A DNA stretch of 64,000 bases from Bactrocera neohumeralis (taxonomy: Eukaryota > Arthropoda > Insecta > Diptera > Tephritidae). Within the stretch, counting starts at the first letter, position 1. Each line of letters starts with the position of its first letter. Below are positions 46,262 to 57,230 of the stretch, in pieces. A program made the translations under genes and the position numbers. Location of the stretch: assembly GCF_024586455.1 (NCBI RefSeq), contig NC_065923.1:39046370-39110369 (forward strand), in the 5' to 3' direction. The notes beneath the pieces are model-generated. The model saw only the letters and a program-made list of their open reading frames with translations. It was not told the DNA's origin and ran no database searches.

Positions 46262-46935
46262 TTTCCTGTCGGGAACTCTCAATCGATTCGTTTTCGGACT
46301 GCCAAAAAACTTTGGTGTCTTACAAGCCGAAGTGGCAGCCATCAAGGTAACAGCAGATGTACTTCTACGAAGTCTTCTTCAAGTGAGTTATGCAGAGCTG
46401 CTATTTGGGCACGCTGACAGTGAGCTCAAAACTGGTCAAGGAGTGCATGACCTCACTAGCAGAAGAATCAATATACTTCCATATTAAACTTGGCTTGGTG
46501 TCCGGCTACAGCGGGACCGTCTGAAATTGTTAAGCCGATGAGCTTGTAAGAAAAGGCACTCATACCCAAATTCCAGCAGGATGGGAACAGTCAGAGGTTC
46601 CGTGCATTCAAGCGCTGGATCTATGTTCTTTCCGCGAGCTCAGCAAACTTTAGTCAGCACAAGTGGTATTGTGAAAGCTTTCTAGACTAGGGTGGAATAT
46701 CAAAGGTTTAGTGTAAACTGCTAGCTTCTAGCGAGGCTCACATCTCTGCAATGATAGGCGTCCTGATTGGGTGCTCTCCCAATGACACTCACACGGTGAG
46801 TATAAAGATTTTGGAGGATGCAACGTGTCAAAGTTGCAATGAAGAAGATGACGTGGAAACATCTAGAAACTTTTTTATCGATAAATTTGTGGCCGGCTCT
46901 AGGCATTTAGTCGGTGTGCGACGGCCTTGTTGATC
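46262..46935 (+). pseudogene. LINE RNase H and C-terminal Cys/His tail relic
   Basis: + strand: GLPKNFGVLQAEVAAIKVTA (RNase H helix with catalytic Glu context), HADSELKTGQGVHDLTSR, then after stops MIGVLIGCSPNDTHTVSIKI and LEDATCQSCNEEDDVETSRN, the C-x-x-C tail. It follows the minus-strand LINE relic with no gap, so two retrotransposon remnants meet head to head. Confidence 0.8.
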
Positions 46936-48944
46936 CATACCAAGGAATTCTGATCATAATAATGAACAAGCTACTAGCAACTAGCAGTTCAAATGGGATT
47001 ATGCAATGCCTCACGTGATGCTGCTGAATTTTTTCCCTTTTTGTTGTTCATGTGTTAACTATATTATTCTGTTTGTTGTACATTTTTTTGTTTCTAAGCT
47101 AATTTATTTTTCAGACTGTACTCTGATTGTTTTTTGGTTGAGTAATTTGGTTAAATTAAGCCAAGCTTCAGCGTGCATATAATTTCAGAAAGACAACTTA
47201 AGTGCCTCTTTCTCTTAAATTCACAAAACAATATAAATAAATAAGCGCATTTATTTTGCCTTACATCATCTTATGAAAATATCCAATTTCAGTTCTCGTC
47301 TGCGGCAGATAGTAATCATTAGTTGCACGATTGTCAGCAGCAAAAAAACAACAACAACTCCAAAGAAATCAAAAAAGCAAAAACCGCCGACACATATGCA
47401 GCCAATGACACGGCGGGCATATTGATTTCTCATACAACAACAAAATTATGTAGATTTTTAGCACACACTTGCATATATACCTACCTACTTTGTATGTATG
47501 AATAAGTATAAAAATCTACATATAGTATATGCAACCTTACGCTCGTTGTAGTTGGCACGCTGATCACGTACTGCCGAAGCGTGTGCCACCAATGCAAATA
47601 CTTGGCGAGATAACAGCCGCCGCCCAGCCGGCGGCGCTCTACGTCATCAACATGCATTAGCTTAAGTTTGTGTGTGTTTGTTAGATTGAGAAAATATTAT
47701 TCTTGTTAACTTTATGTAACAAAAGCTTTGATTTCTTTAGCATTTTCTAGATACAACTGCTGTTGTTGTTGTTGCAGGCTAGATAAGCGCAAGAGGCACT
47801 TGTCGTAATCAGTTTTCGTCCTTGAGGCCCTAGCACCTCTCATCGGTAATTTATTTCATTGTAGACTTTCATGCAACTTCTTTTCGCCATTGCCACGCGC
47901 TGCGCTTGTTTACTCAGCTCTTTGTCGAACACTCATTTACATCCATGTACACATCCACTTCAATATGGACTCAAGTGATTGATGAGCAGTGGTGAATGAT
48001 GGCGACGCTGGGGATGGCGCTAGTGTCTTTTAGCAGCAGAGCCACTTTGGCGTCATCAAGTAAGTGCAGCTTCATTGCTGTATTGAGAAACTCTCCAAAG
48101 GATGAGCTTAAATACCCACACATCGGAAAAAAGTGATTTGTACTCGAGCAGCTCACAGCCTTGCTCGAGAGTGTCGTTATTCCAGCATTAGCATCAGCTA
48201 ACTGCAACAGCAGTGGGTGTTGCAAGCGACTTATGCCTGCAGCTTATACCGCTGTTGCCCGCACACTTCAACTTGTTGTTGACACAGTTTCTAAGCGTTT
48301 TTTATCATTTATTTTCTGATAGTTTGCTTGGCTTTAAATCTATTAGCGTCGGTGTCGCTATTCTAGTTTGTCAATGTCAGTGGCCCAGTTGTGCGTTGTT
48401 TTCTTGTCTTCTCTATTCCTTTGCTTTCACTTGCATCATGTTGCAAAGTTTAACTTTATTATTTCGCTCACCTTCGGGTGATTGACAGATCATCACTGTC
48501 AGCGCATGTTGCTAACCCATCCGTTATTTAGTTAGTTACACCTTTTGACTGCTCTGTCAGTATCGGAATTCACATTTTTTTTCAAAACGAATTTTACGTA
48601 TGGTGACCCAGAGTATCAAAAAGGGGGTTTCTCTTCCGAGACTGTTTATTGCTTTTCATTGGGGACGTTTTTTACGTTGCGGGTCCCAAACCCAGCGCAT
48701 AACGCTGGCAAGGGATGGTTCGCCTTCTCACTTTAACTCGCCTTCAAACGGATGTTCTTAGGCTACCCAGAGAATACTTGGTCAAAGACCGGAAGTAATG
48801 AGCTGCCTGAGCCATATGTAAAAGAATCGTTTCTGGCATTCCCATGTGAATGGCAATCAGAAAACTTCACTCACTTGACTCCATCCTCTATCCGAATGGA
48901 CGAAAATACTCTCACTCAAGAACAGATGCCATTATGCAACAGTA
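46936..48944. other. Intronic non-coding stretch with one GC-rich block
   Basis: 47530-47670 is unusually GC-rich, with a GCCGCC/GGCGGC stem at 47616-47635. The rest has no recognised gene or element. Confidence 0.5.
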
Positions 48945-49640
48945 AACGTCGTGAATTTGCTGATTTGCTCTTGGAACAATTAGAAAACGATAACGATTTT
49001 TTTTAAGAAAATCATCTTTTCCGATGGGGCTCACTTTCTTTTGAGTGGTGCGGTAAATAAACAAGACTGTCGATTCTGATGCGAAGAAAATCCATAAATT
49101 ATTCATGAAAAACTATTCAATTTACCTTAATTTAGAGTTTGGTGTGATTCCTGGTCTGGTGAATCATTGGTTCGTACTTCTTTCGAAATGAAGCTGGTGA
49201 CACCGATACTGTCAATGGAGAGCAATATAGATCAATGATAACCAACTGGTCGTAATTGGAAGAAGTTGATCTTGGCAATATCTTGTTCCAACATGTCTGG
49301 GCTACGTGCCACACAGCACGTGCAACAACCCAATTATTGCGAGAAAATATTGAAGCTTCGATTATTTCAAGAAATTGTGCCATTGAATGGCCTCCAGGAA
49401 GTTGTGTTTTAACACCATTAGCCTACTTCTTTTGGCTTTATTTGAAATCCTTGGTCTTTAGCAATAAACCAGACTCTCTTCAAGCTTTAGAAGTCAATAT
49501 TGAACGTGCTATTCTGGACATATGAGTTGATTTAGAGGAAAAAGTACCCGAAACTTATGTTCATCGAATTCTTTGATGCAAAAGCAGTCGTGGAAACCAT
49601 TTGAATGATGTTATATTCTGAACTGAATTGAATCGATTTT
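48945..49640 (+). pseudogene. Mariner/Tc1-superfamily transposase relic (WFQQDGATCHTA type)
   Basis: + strand: KRREFADLLLEQLENDNDFF, then IIFSDGAHFLLSGAVNKQDC (first catalytic block, DEAHF altered to DGAHF), FRNEAGDTDTVNGEQYRSMI, LGNILFQHVWATCHTARATT (QQDGATCHTA altered), NCAIEWPPGSCVLTPLAYFF and KPDSLQALEVNIERAILDI. Only a few stops and frameshifts, so it is one of the better preserved relics, but both visible catalytic motifs are damaged. Confidence 0.85.
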
Positions 49641-50844
49641 ACTTCATATTAAATTAAAAACATTTGAATTTCTCTACCAATTGGTTTGCTTTGTTTTTTT
49701 GAAAATAAATCATTTCACTTTTATTGGAAAACCCTGTAATCCGTAACATTCTGTATTAAGTAATAACTGGTATCACCGACCATTAGAGTCAATAGCCGTT
49801 TTAGTGTTTCCCTGTTGTACCACCGTCTACTTACTCGTAGTTCCGGTCACGGCGAGCTACCGAGTCTGTTGTAAAAATAATTCCAATGACTGGGCACGAC
49901 AAGCAGTTGATTAAACCTTCGACACATCGAAATGATCATCATAGGCTGCAAATATGATTCATAAAATTTAGATGAAAAGTTCGACGATGATGCAAATTTT
50001 TCTTTGCTTAATCCGCTTACCTCTACCAAGGCGTCTGTGATTTCATCGCATATGAATGGCTGTTGTATGCCATCATAAGATCATTTGTGTATTATTAATA
50101 TGACTTTCATTTAAGGTGTGGTTAATATTTTTCTTCGTAACACCTATTTCACTAATTTAACTTTTGCCATGTGGGTTAATCTTTAATTAGTACTAAGGCA
50201 AAGTTTCTGCTTTCTAACGCTCTATTTGCTATAAATTCTACTCACACTCCTGCACCAACAGAAGTTAAACTAGAATGTATAGTGTCACCCCCCACCCCCC
50301 CATATCAAATTTAGTCATAATTGTGTGTATTAATAGAGTCTCTACGCAGAAGTATGCAAAATTACAAGCTATTTTTGTGCATTTACCGAGAAAGTTTTTC
50401 CAAAGTTTAGCATGAGCAGCAGCTGTTGCCTTCGGTCCCATGTCGAACACCTGTGTATCAACATGGAAATTTTGCTGGTTTAGCTAATGAAATGTTGACA
50501 TGTGCTGGAAGTGTGAGAAGCCACCGTTTTGGTCTTTCGTGCTTACTTATTTATACATTTATTCTTGTAATGTGGCAACCACATGTCGTTTTATTGGCAC
50601 TTAAGATGGTACTATATACTACATATGTTGGTGTGTATTCTTCGTGAAATAAAAATTTGTGTTGCCATTCATAATAAATTTATGAAGCAGATGAACTAGC
50701 CAGAATAGTCACCACCCTACAATAAAAGAGGGTATTTATATGCCCTGACTTTTAACCGACAAACAATGTTATAAATTTAGCTAAGTCTCGGTGGAGTCAG
50801 TCCCTGACTTCGTGAACAATATATGGAAAAAGAACTCTAGTAAA
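49641..50844. other. Intronic non-coding stretch
   Basis: A C-rich run (caccccccacccccc) at about 50285. No gene recognised. Confidence 0.5.
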
Positions 50845-51160
50845 AGTGCTAACAGATCACTGTCTAATTGACAGGCTAAGAACACTATATAATAGCTATT
50901 GTCGAAGCTCTCAAGAGGTAGAAGAAGAGGAGACTATAAAGACAGTTGAAGGCTTTTTATAGGAAAATTATCGGAACCATCGGTCAAGGGTTTCTTGACG
51001 ACATTTCAAAGGTTGCACGGATAAGTTTTTGTACTGATGAACTTCTACAGAACCACGGTTTGGTTCAGGGAGGAGACAGTAAAATAAGGGAATTTCTATA
51101 TCTATCTCTGTTTGACTTAAGTAAGTGTTGCAAACAGCCGTTAGATGAATAAAACTATTA
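50845..51160 (+). pseudogene. LINE ORF2 C-terminal tail relic
   Basis: LTDHCLIDRLRTLYNSYCRS then SQEVEEEETIKTVEGFL resembles the 'GHCLIGRHAERMGI...CRSCxEEEETxEHxLCxCP' tail of Jockey-type ORF2. A shifted frame continues GQGFLDDISKVA (normally LG-x-PFL-x-DL). Single short fragment. Confidence 0.6.
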
Positions 51161-52479
51161 TACTCAGTAGAAACAATTTGTCAAGGTCTGAAACATCCCT
51201 TTTATTGAAACTCTCTCTCTCTCTCTCATTTCATGGTTTTTGGAAGCTATGATTTTTGTCGGACGACATACTCTAGTGTAATCAATTATTATTATTTGAA
51301 ATTTTTCTGCCAGATAATTTCCCAAGGCAGACATTGGAAAATTTTTCTTCAAAGTAGGTAGACATCCCCTTCTCCTTTTCTTTAATTTTTGACTGCCTAT
51401 ATTCAATACACCACACAGTTTCCCTGCACATCTCAACCATCAATGTCACACACCGTTCGGCTTGAATTCATGTATTTTTTATCCTCCTACAATTTAATTT
51501 AACCTAATTTGACACCTTAGCTAGAACCAAATATCACAACAAATTGTGTAGGAGCAAGGCATATAAGAAAACCAACACCCATGCTTACAAATAAACTGCT
51601 CTAGTAAGGCTTTAAGGTGAGGTTGGGCTTTAAGGTGCGCCATTTCGTTAGTGACACAGTCGTCTGGTCTCATCTTCTCAGCTCACTAAAATGCTTCACG
51701 TGACAACACTTAAAGTAAATTCTTCGTAAAACGTCGGAGAAAACACTTTACGTCGAGCAACTCGAAGGTCGCCTTGCTCGCTTTTACGACCAACGTTTGC
51801 TTCTTTTATGGCAGTAAAAGTCGTAAATGGCGGTGTGGTGAAGCTTTTCTTGTTGCTCTTTTATGCGTCATTTGTTGTTGGCCCACATACAAATACAATT
51901 CCAGCGTAAATAGCAGGGAACGCACGAATTTCACTGGTTTTCGGCTTTAATTCACATTTACGCGCCACTCAATGAGGATACTTCATTGCCGTTGACATTT
52001 GGTCGCTTTGATGGCTGTCTGTCTTACTTTCGTCTCTTCGTGTGACATTTCACCGCACAATTTTGCGCTCTTCTTCTAGCTTTCCCAATTCTCTCCGACT
52101 CCTTTCACCAAACTAATTTACTGCTCAGTTTTGTGGCGCGTAGCTAAGTTTCAATTCTGAGTGCCTGTTCAAATGAAATTTGTGTAAAGTTCTTACGGGT
52201 ATTCTACAGACTAGTCGCCTTTCGTTCGAAATTGTCATTTAAAGTGGTTTTACTAAATTGATTTTTCATTTCTTTGTTATTTATGATCTTTTTTTAAGAA
52301 TCTAGGTCAATCTAGATCCCTTAAAAATTGCTTCACTCAAATCATATTTCCCTTATTCCCATATTTCCCAAGCTTTATTAAGGAGTATAAAATGTATATT
52401 GGCAAAATTATGATTTCATCGCCTTAAAGACATGCTGGATCGCCATGATCCTGCATTAGAATCCCGAAGGAAAACACGC
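51161..52479. other. Intronic non-coding stretch with a CT microsatellite
   Basis: (CT)n of about 17 bases at 51211-51227; otherwise nothing recognised. Confidence 0.5.
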
Positions 52480-52775
52480 TTACTTTGAATTCACATGATC
52501 TCGAAAGGTCCTCAGGGCGTTTGTTGGCCTAATGACTGATCATAACCTACTGGCATGACACAATCCAGCATTATCTAGAATTCGTCCTAGATAAATAGGA
52601 GCTTCGCAGTTCAGGGGACTGGACGAAGTATCAAAATTGGATATTAAGTCGCTCTTATAGTTCGCAAAGGCTGTTGACGTCCGGTATAACGAATACTCCT
52701 CCATACACCTCAACTATGGACGAGTAGGTCTATGTATGGCGTGACAGCCGGCCAGTATAACCTAATCTAACCTAT
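52480..52775 (+). mobile_element. LINE 3' end with TAACC-type tail (tentative)
   Basis: A frame near 52490 reads RAFVGLMTDHNLLA, similar to the ORF2 tail 'GLLTGHN.L', and the segment ends 'cagtataacctaatctaacc'. Non-functional. Confidence 0.5.
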
Positions 52776-52821
52776 GATTTCAGCTTTTTCTAGAGAGCCT
52801 CCTCGAATAAAATATGTACGC

Positions 52822-53618
52822 AGGGTTTGTCCGGAAAGTAATAGGACTGATTTTCTTCAGCCGCGACAATACTTCGGAGTGTGCGCGCAATGACTGGATT
52901 CGGTAGAGCGCGTTCCTAGCTAACGAACGAGTGGCTGGTCAGTTTCCGAGCATCTGAAGAGTCAGGACAAGAGCGGAAGTGTGCCAAGAAATTTTGAACA
53001 TTTGTGAAAGTGACCCTCAATTTTTGAATAACGTAATCACAGGTGACGAGTCATGGATCTTTGAGTACGATCTCGAGACAAAGAAGCAATCTTCCGAGTG
53101 GCACACGCCGGCGTCTCCTCGCCAAAAAAAAAGCAAGAATGAGCTAATCCAAAGTGAATCAAAGGCATTGTTCACCATGAATTTGTTCCTCCTGGACAAA
53201 CCAGCAACGCCAAATTTTACGGAAAAGACTCAAACGAAGGGTCAATTGGGTCCGACAAGACATCGCAGCCGATTGGAAGTTGCACCACGGCAACGCCCCG
53301 GCTCACACCGCTTTTCTTGTGAAGAGCTACCTAACCTAGGCCGGCATGCCAACGCTTCCGCAGCCTCCATATAGCTCAGATGAGGCCCCACGGACTTTTT
53401 TGCGTCCATGTCCGATGAAAGGCAAGCATTTTGAGACGACAGAGGGGATCCAAGCAGCTGCACCTCGGCTATCAAGGCTATTCCTGAGGATGCCTCCCGT
53501 GACGCTTTCAAAGCTTAGAAATCGCTTATTTTGAAAGTTTTTGAAGAATTGTAACGATTGGTTCAATACATTTTTTTAAATCGACTCAGTCCTATTACTT
53601 TCCAGACAAACCCTGTAA
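52822..53618 (+). mobile_element. mariner element with intact ~30-base terminal repeats, internally deleted
   Basis: Left end 'cagggtttgtccggaaagta' 'ataggactga' and the right end's inverse complement 'cagggtttgtctggaaagta' 'ataggactga' differ at one base. Inside, frame 52979-53374 reads CQEILNICESDPQFLNNVIT then GDESWIFEYDLETKKQSSEW and HTPASP, then degenerates; a later frame reads TLPQPPYSSDEAP. The first catalytic Asp (GDESW) is present, but frameshifts and roughly 40% loss of length make it non-autonomous. It sits about 100 bp upstream of an Eip63E exon. Confidence 0.9.
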
Positions 53619-53724
53619 TATACAAATATAAATGATCTTAAGAAATACATACTATAAATTTGTCATGATTTTGATCTTTCTCCTACTTCAGAAATATTAT
53701 ATTAAATTTTTCTTGTAATTACAG

Positions 53725-53899
53725 TTTAACTCATCAACGTGTTGCATTAAAAGAAATTAGACTGCAAGAGGAGGAAGGTGCCCCATTCACCGCGATACGT
53801 GAAGCCTCGCTGCTGAAAGAACTGAAACACTCAAACATTGTGACGTTGCATGACATTGTGCACACACGGGAAACGCTGACGTTCGTTTTTGAATATGTG
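53725..53899 (+). CDS. Eip63E: Eip63E exon: catalytic lysine, PFTAIRE helix and hinge
   Basis: Acceptor tgtaattacag, donor gtacgtga. It encodes NLTHQRVALKEIRLQEEEG, then APFTAIREASLLKELKHSN and IVTLHDIVHTRETLTFVFEYV. The ATP-anchoring Lys of VALK is at 53750-53752. The diagnostic PFTAIRE motif, which replaces the PSTAIRE of Cdk1/2 and contacts the cyclin, is at 53783-53803. It contains the conserved Glu that pairs with the catalytic Lys. TFVFEYV forms the hinge. The exon ends on a codon boundary and is followed by an intron of only 69 bases, by far the shortest in the visible gene. Confidence 0.97.
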
Positions 53900-53968
53900 G
53901 TACGTGAAAATTTTGCTGTAAATGTTCGAGCTATTTTACCAAAAATGCATATTTTACTTATATTGCAG

Positions 53969-54230
53969 AATACTGACTTATCACAGTATATGGAAAAGCA
54001 TCCTGGCGGTCTGGATCATCGTAATGTTCGCTTGTTTCTGTTTCAATTGCTGCGTGGTCTCTCCTACTGCCATAAGCGGCGCGTACTGCATCGTGATGTT
54101 AAGCCGCAAAATTTATTGATAAGCGATTGTGGTGAATTGAAATTGGCGGATTTCGGTTTGGCGCGCGCTAAAAGTGTTCCCAGTCATACGTATTCGCATG
54201 AAGTCGTTACGTTATGGTACCGTCCACCAG
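53969..54230 (+). CDS. Eip63E: Eip63E exon: catalytic loop, DFG motif and activation loop
   Basis: Acceptor cttatattgcag, donor gtgagtac. This 262-base exon encodes the N-terminal half of the C-lobe: NTDLSQYMEKHPGG, FQLLRGLSYCHKRR, then the catalytic loop HRDVKPQN (54089-54112), with the catalytic Asp, the Lys and the metal-binding Asn present. The metal-binding DFG is at 54149-54157. The activation segment reads DFGLARAKSVPSHTYSHEV and then VTLWYRPP. The exon ends with g, which joins at giving Asp in RPPDVLLG. All residues needed for catalysis in this part are intact, so an active kinase is predicted. Confidence 0.97.
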
Positions 54231-54732
54231 GTGAGTACTCAAACAATGCAGGCGCTTCATACGCGCAACTGTTGTACCTTTGTATATTATACACAAGAGG
54301 GGTTTTGAGGGTTCTGATTGTAATGCTGTGATTTGCATAAGCGTGTGTTGCAAAACTAATGGGGATTTCCGGTTTTAGAGAATATATGCACGTGTATTTT
54401 CCGTTGTGATAAAGAATTTAATAAGTTGTCTGGTATGAAAGTTATATTTGTTGCTGTTTAGAAGATGTGTCATTCAATTATTGTTAATTTTTTTGGTTTT
54501 TCTTTTCCGAGTCACGGATTGCAATTTTAATTTATATACAATCTTAAATTGTTAAAGTGAAGTGTATTCCAAGTGTATTCTATTAAACTATGCGGTTATA
54601 GACATACAGTTGTCAAAGTAAAAAGAGTGAGCCCACCTGGAAAATAATGAAAATAGCTCATATTTATGTTTTTAATTTGACGACGTGTGTTAATACATTA
54701 TCGGTTTATTATAAATATGTTCTAAATCGATT
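54231..54732. other. Start of the intron before exon 5
   Basis: The exon 4 frame stays open about 100 bases past the donor, but the conserved kinase match stops at the splice site. Nothing else recognised. Confidence 0.5.
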
Positions 54733-56230
54733 TCTTTATTGGTGTAGATACCGCTTACACTGTTATAGGAGAGTTTACAACATTCTGCCAGTCATTCTTC
54801 CTCTCGCTGCAACCAGGTCTTCCTCCCACAGGGTGGAGGTCTTTCTCTTCCTCTGCTTCCCCCGGCGGGTACAGCGTCTCATAATCTCAGAGCTGGAGTG
54901 TTTTAATACATTCGAGCGACATGAACTAACCAGCGTAGACACAGTATCTTAATTCGCTGAACTATGTCAATGTCGTCATATATCTCGGACAGCTCATTGT
55001 TCCATCGACAGCGGTATTCGCCGTTGTTAATACGCAAAGGACCATATATCTTCCGAAGACTTGATGAGTGACTTGTAGACTTTATTTCTCAATAGCCTAC
55101 TCAGTCCGAAGCAACACCTGTTGGCAAGAGTTATTCTACATTGGACTTCGACGATAACGTTTTGGTATGGTGTTAATGCTGATTCCAAAATAAACAAAAT
55201 TATGTACGACTTCGAAGTTATGACTGTCAACGCATTGTTTTGATCCGTTGTACTTTTGAGCGCCGTGGAGTAAAGCTGTCGTCAGCAGGTACCCACGTAA
55301 AACACACCGGATGTTGTTAACAGTAACGTGGGAGCCAAGTCGCGAATGCGACGAATGTCGAATGTAACTTGCTGGATGACAGGAGATATTTTGCCTTGCC
55401 TTCGATCACTACCACATCCATTTGCATCGCTTCCTTATCCAGTCTGGAGAAAGCAGAACTAACGGTGCGAATATTGAGCAGCTGTACAGTCGAATAGACA
55501 TTTGTATCTTCTCTATTCAGATCCGCAGCTCAAATTATTTTCTCCAGCAGTAGATGGAAGAGGTCCTGCCTGATCCTAGCGGAGCTCTTAGTATTGCTCA
55601 ACGTCACCTTACACAGCCGTATTAATTTTTTGGGGAGACCAAATTCAGGCATCGCGGCATAAAGGCAGCTCCTTTTCGCGCTGTCAAAATCAGCTTTGAA
55701 ATCGACGAAGAGTTGATGTGTGTCGATCCTCTTTTCATTGCTCTTTTCCAGGCCTAAAATCACACTGATAAGGTCTAATCAGTTTGGTGAGTTTTAACCT
55801 TTCTCACAGTACCCTCGATAGAATCTTATATGCGATGTTGAGAAGGCTTATCTTCGCTTTTGTGGATTGTACAAAACACACTTCAATTCCAATCGTCGGG
55901 CATGCTTTTGTCCGACCAAATTTTACAAAGAAGCTGATACATGCTCCTTTTCAGTTCTTCGCCGCCGTATTTGAAAAGCTTAGCCGACAATCTATCTGCC
56001 CCCGCCGCTTTGTTGTTCTTCAGACGGGTAATTGCTATTCAAACTCCTTCACGATCGGGCAATGGAACGTCTGCTCCATCGTCATCGATTGGGGAATCGG
56101 GTTCGCCTACTCCTGGAGTTATATCACTCCCATTCAGCAGGCTGGAGTTCCATCCATTTCAGTACGCTCTGGGCATCAGTCACTAGATCACGTCGGGGGA
56201 TCTACATGAGCATGCTCTGTTCTTGATACA
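54733..56230 (-). pseudogene. Non-LTR retrotransposon relic (family L1t), largest copy
   Basis: Minus-strand order from 56230: PIPQSMTMEQTFHCPI, RTTKRRGQIDCRLSFSN (front of RT, decayed NNKAAGADGL), then LFVDFKADFDSAKRSCLYAA then MPEFGLPKKLIRLCKVTLSN (RT palm with the FDFKxAFDS Asp motif), LLLEKII; a deletion of the YADD region; then sequence matching the 45305 copy to the 3' end. Many stops. 1.5 kb. Confidence 0.85.
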
Positions 56231-56339
56231 TTCTGTAAGTCGCCGCCTCTTTTCGTAACATTTTCGAGCATTACCCCTGTTGGCCAGCTTTCCTCGTATA
56301 TCCGATATAATAAATTTTGCCCTATTGGTTGAATTTGTT

Positions 56340-56840
56340 CACTTATGTATACCCTTTTTATTCATTATGTTGATTTACATTTAAATATCTGTGACATGAA
56401 GCAAACTCTAGCAAAGTACATAAATAAATCATCAGCGTGACGAGCTGAGTAGATTTTGCCAAGTTCGTCTACCTGCCTGTATATATGCGAACTATTCTCT
56501 CAGGTTTTGGTATATCGATCTGAAATTTGACACACGTTCATTTCTCTCCAAGTAGCCGATATCGGAAAACTTTAGCATATATGTACCTGTCATACCAACT
56601 GAACGATAGCAATCCACTTCTTATACGGAAAACAAAACTTTTTTATTTGACAATATGCATATCTACACCTAATTTGCTGTGAATTATTATCCACGAAAAT
56701 TCTACAATATCCGAACAATTTGTTCAGATCGTTCTGTTATAGTATATAGCAGCCATACAAACCAAACGATCAAGATCAAGTTCTTGTATGGAAACTTTTT
56801 TTTATTTCTGAAGGGTATTCTAACATTTTTCTTGTTTTTT
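56340..56840 (-). repeat. Dispersed repeat R1, copy
   Basis: 'gtgacgagctgagtagattt', 'ctgcctgtatatatgcgaac', 'gatcaagttcttgtatggaa' and 'tgaagggtattctaacattt' blocks, inverted relative to copy 1. Follows the LINE relic closely, as at 43235. Confidence 0.8.
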
Positions 56841-57149
56841 ACTCATTTTGACTGTTCTAAATGACAATGAGTTGCTTTCGTAACGTTTCAGTAGTACAGT
56901 TGCTCCCATCATATTAACCAAAGCTGTATATATACTAACTTGCTGCCATCGTGCTTGTTATCCATGATCGTTTGCATTAAATCCCATTACTTTTTTAATT
57001 GCAAATCTATCAACATACCATTCAACATAAATTGCTACCTTAATTAAATGCATGATTATTTGGTAATTGACGTGTGAAATTTGTTTTAAATTAACCAATA
57101 GAAGCACGTATATAAATGAGATTATTTTGCAACGACGAAAAGTGTGCAA

Positions 57150-57230
57150 GTAGAGACATATTATGTATATAAGTACATATGTATGTACATATATGTATGT
57201 GTATGTGTATGTGTTAGCACATATTTCGAT
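57150..57230. repeat. tatg/catg-type microsatellite
   Basis: 'gtacatatgtatgtacatat' and 'atgtatgtgtatgtgtatgt' runs. A similar (ta)n plus tatgtatgtacatac block occurs at about 57876-57925. Confidence 0.85.
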
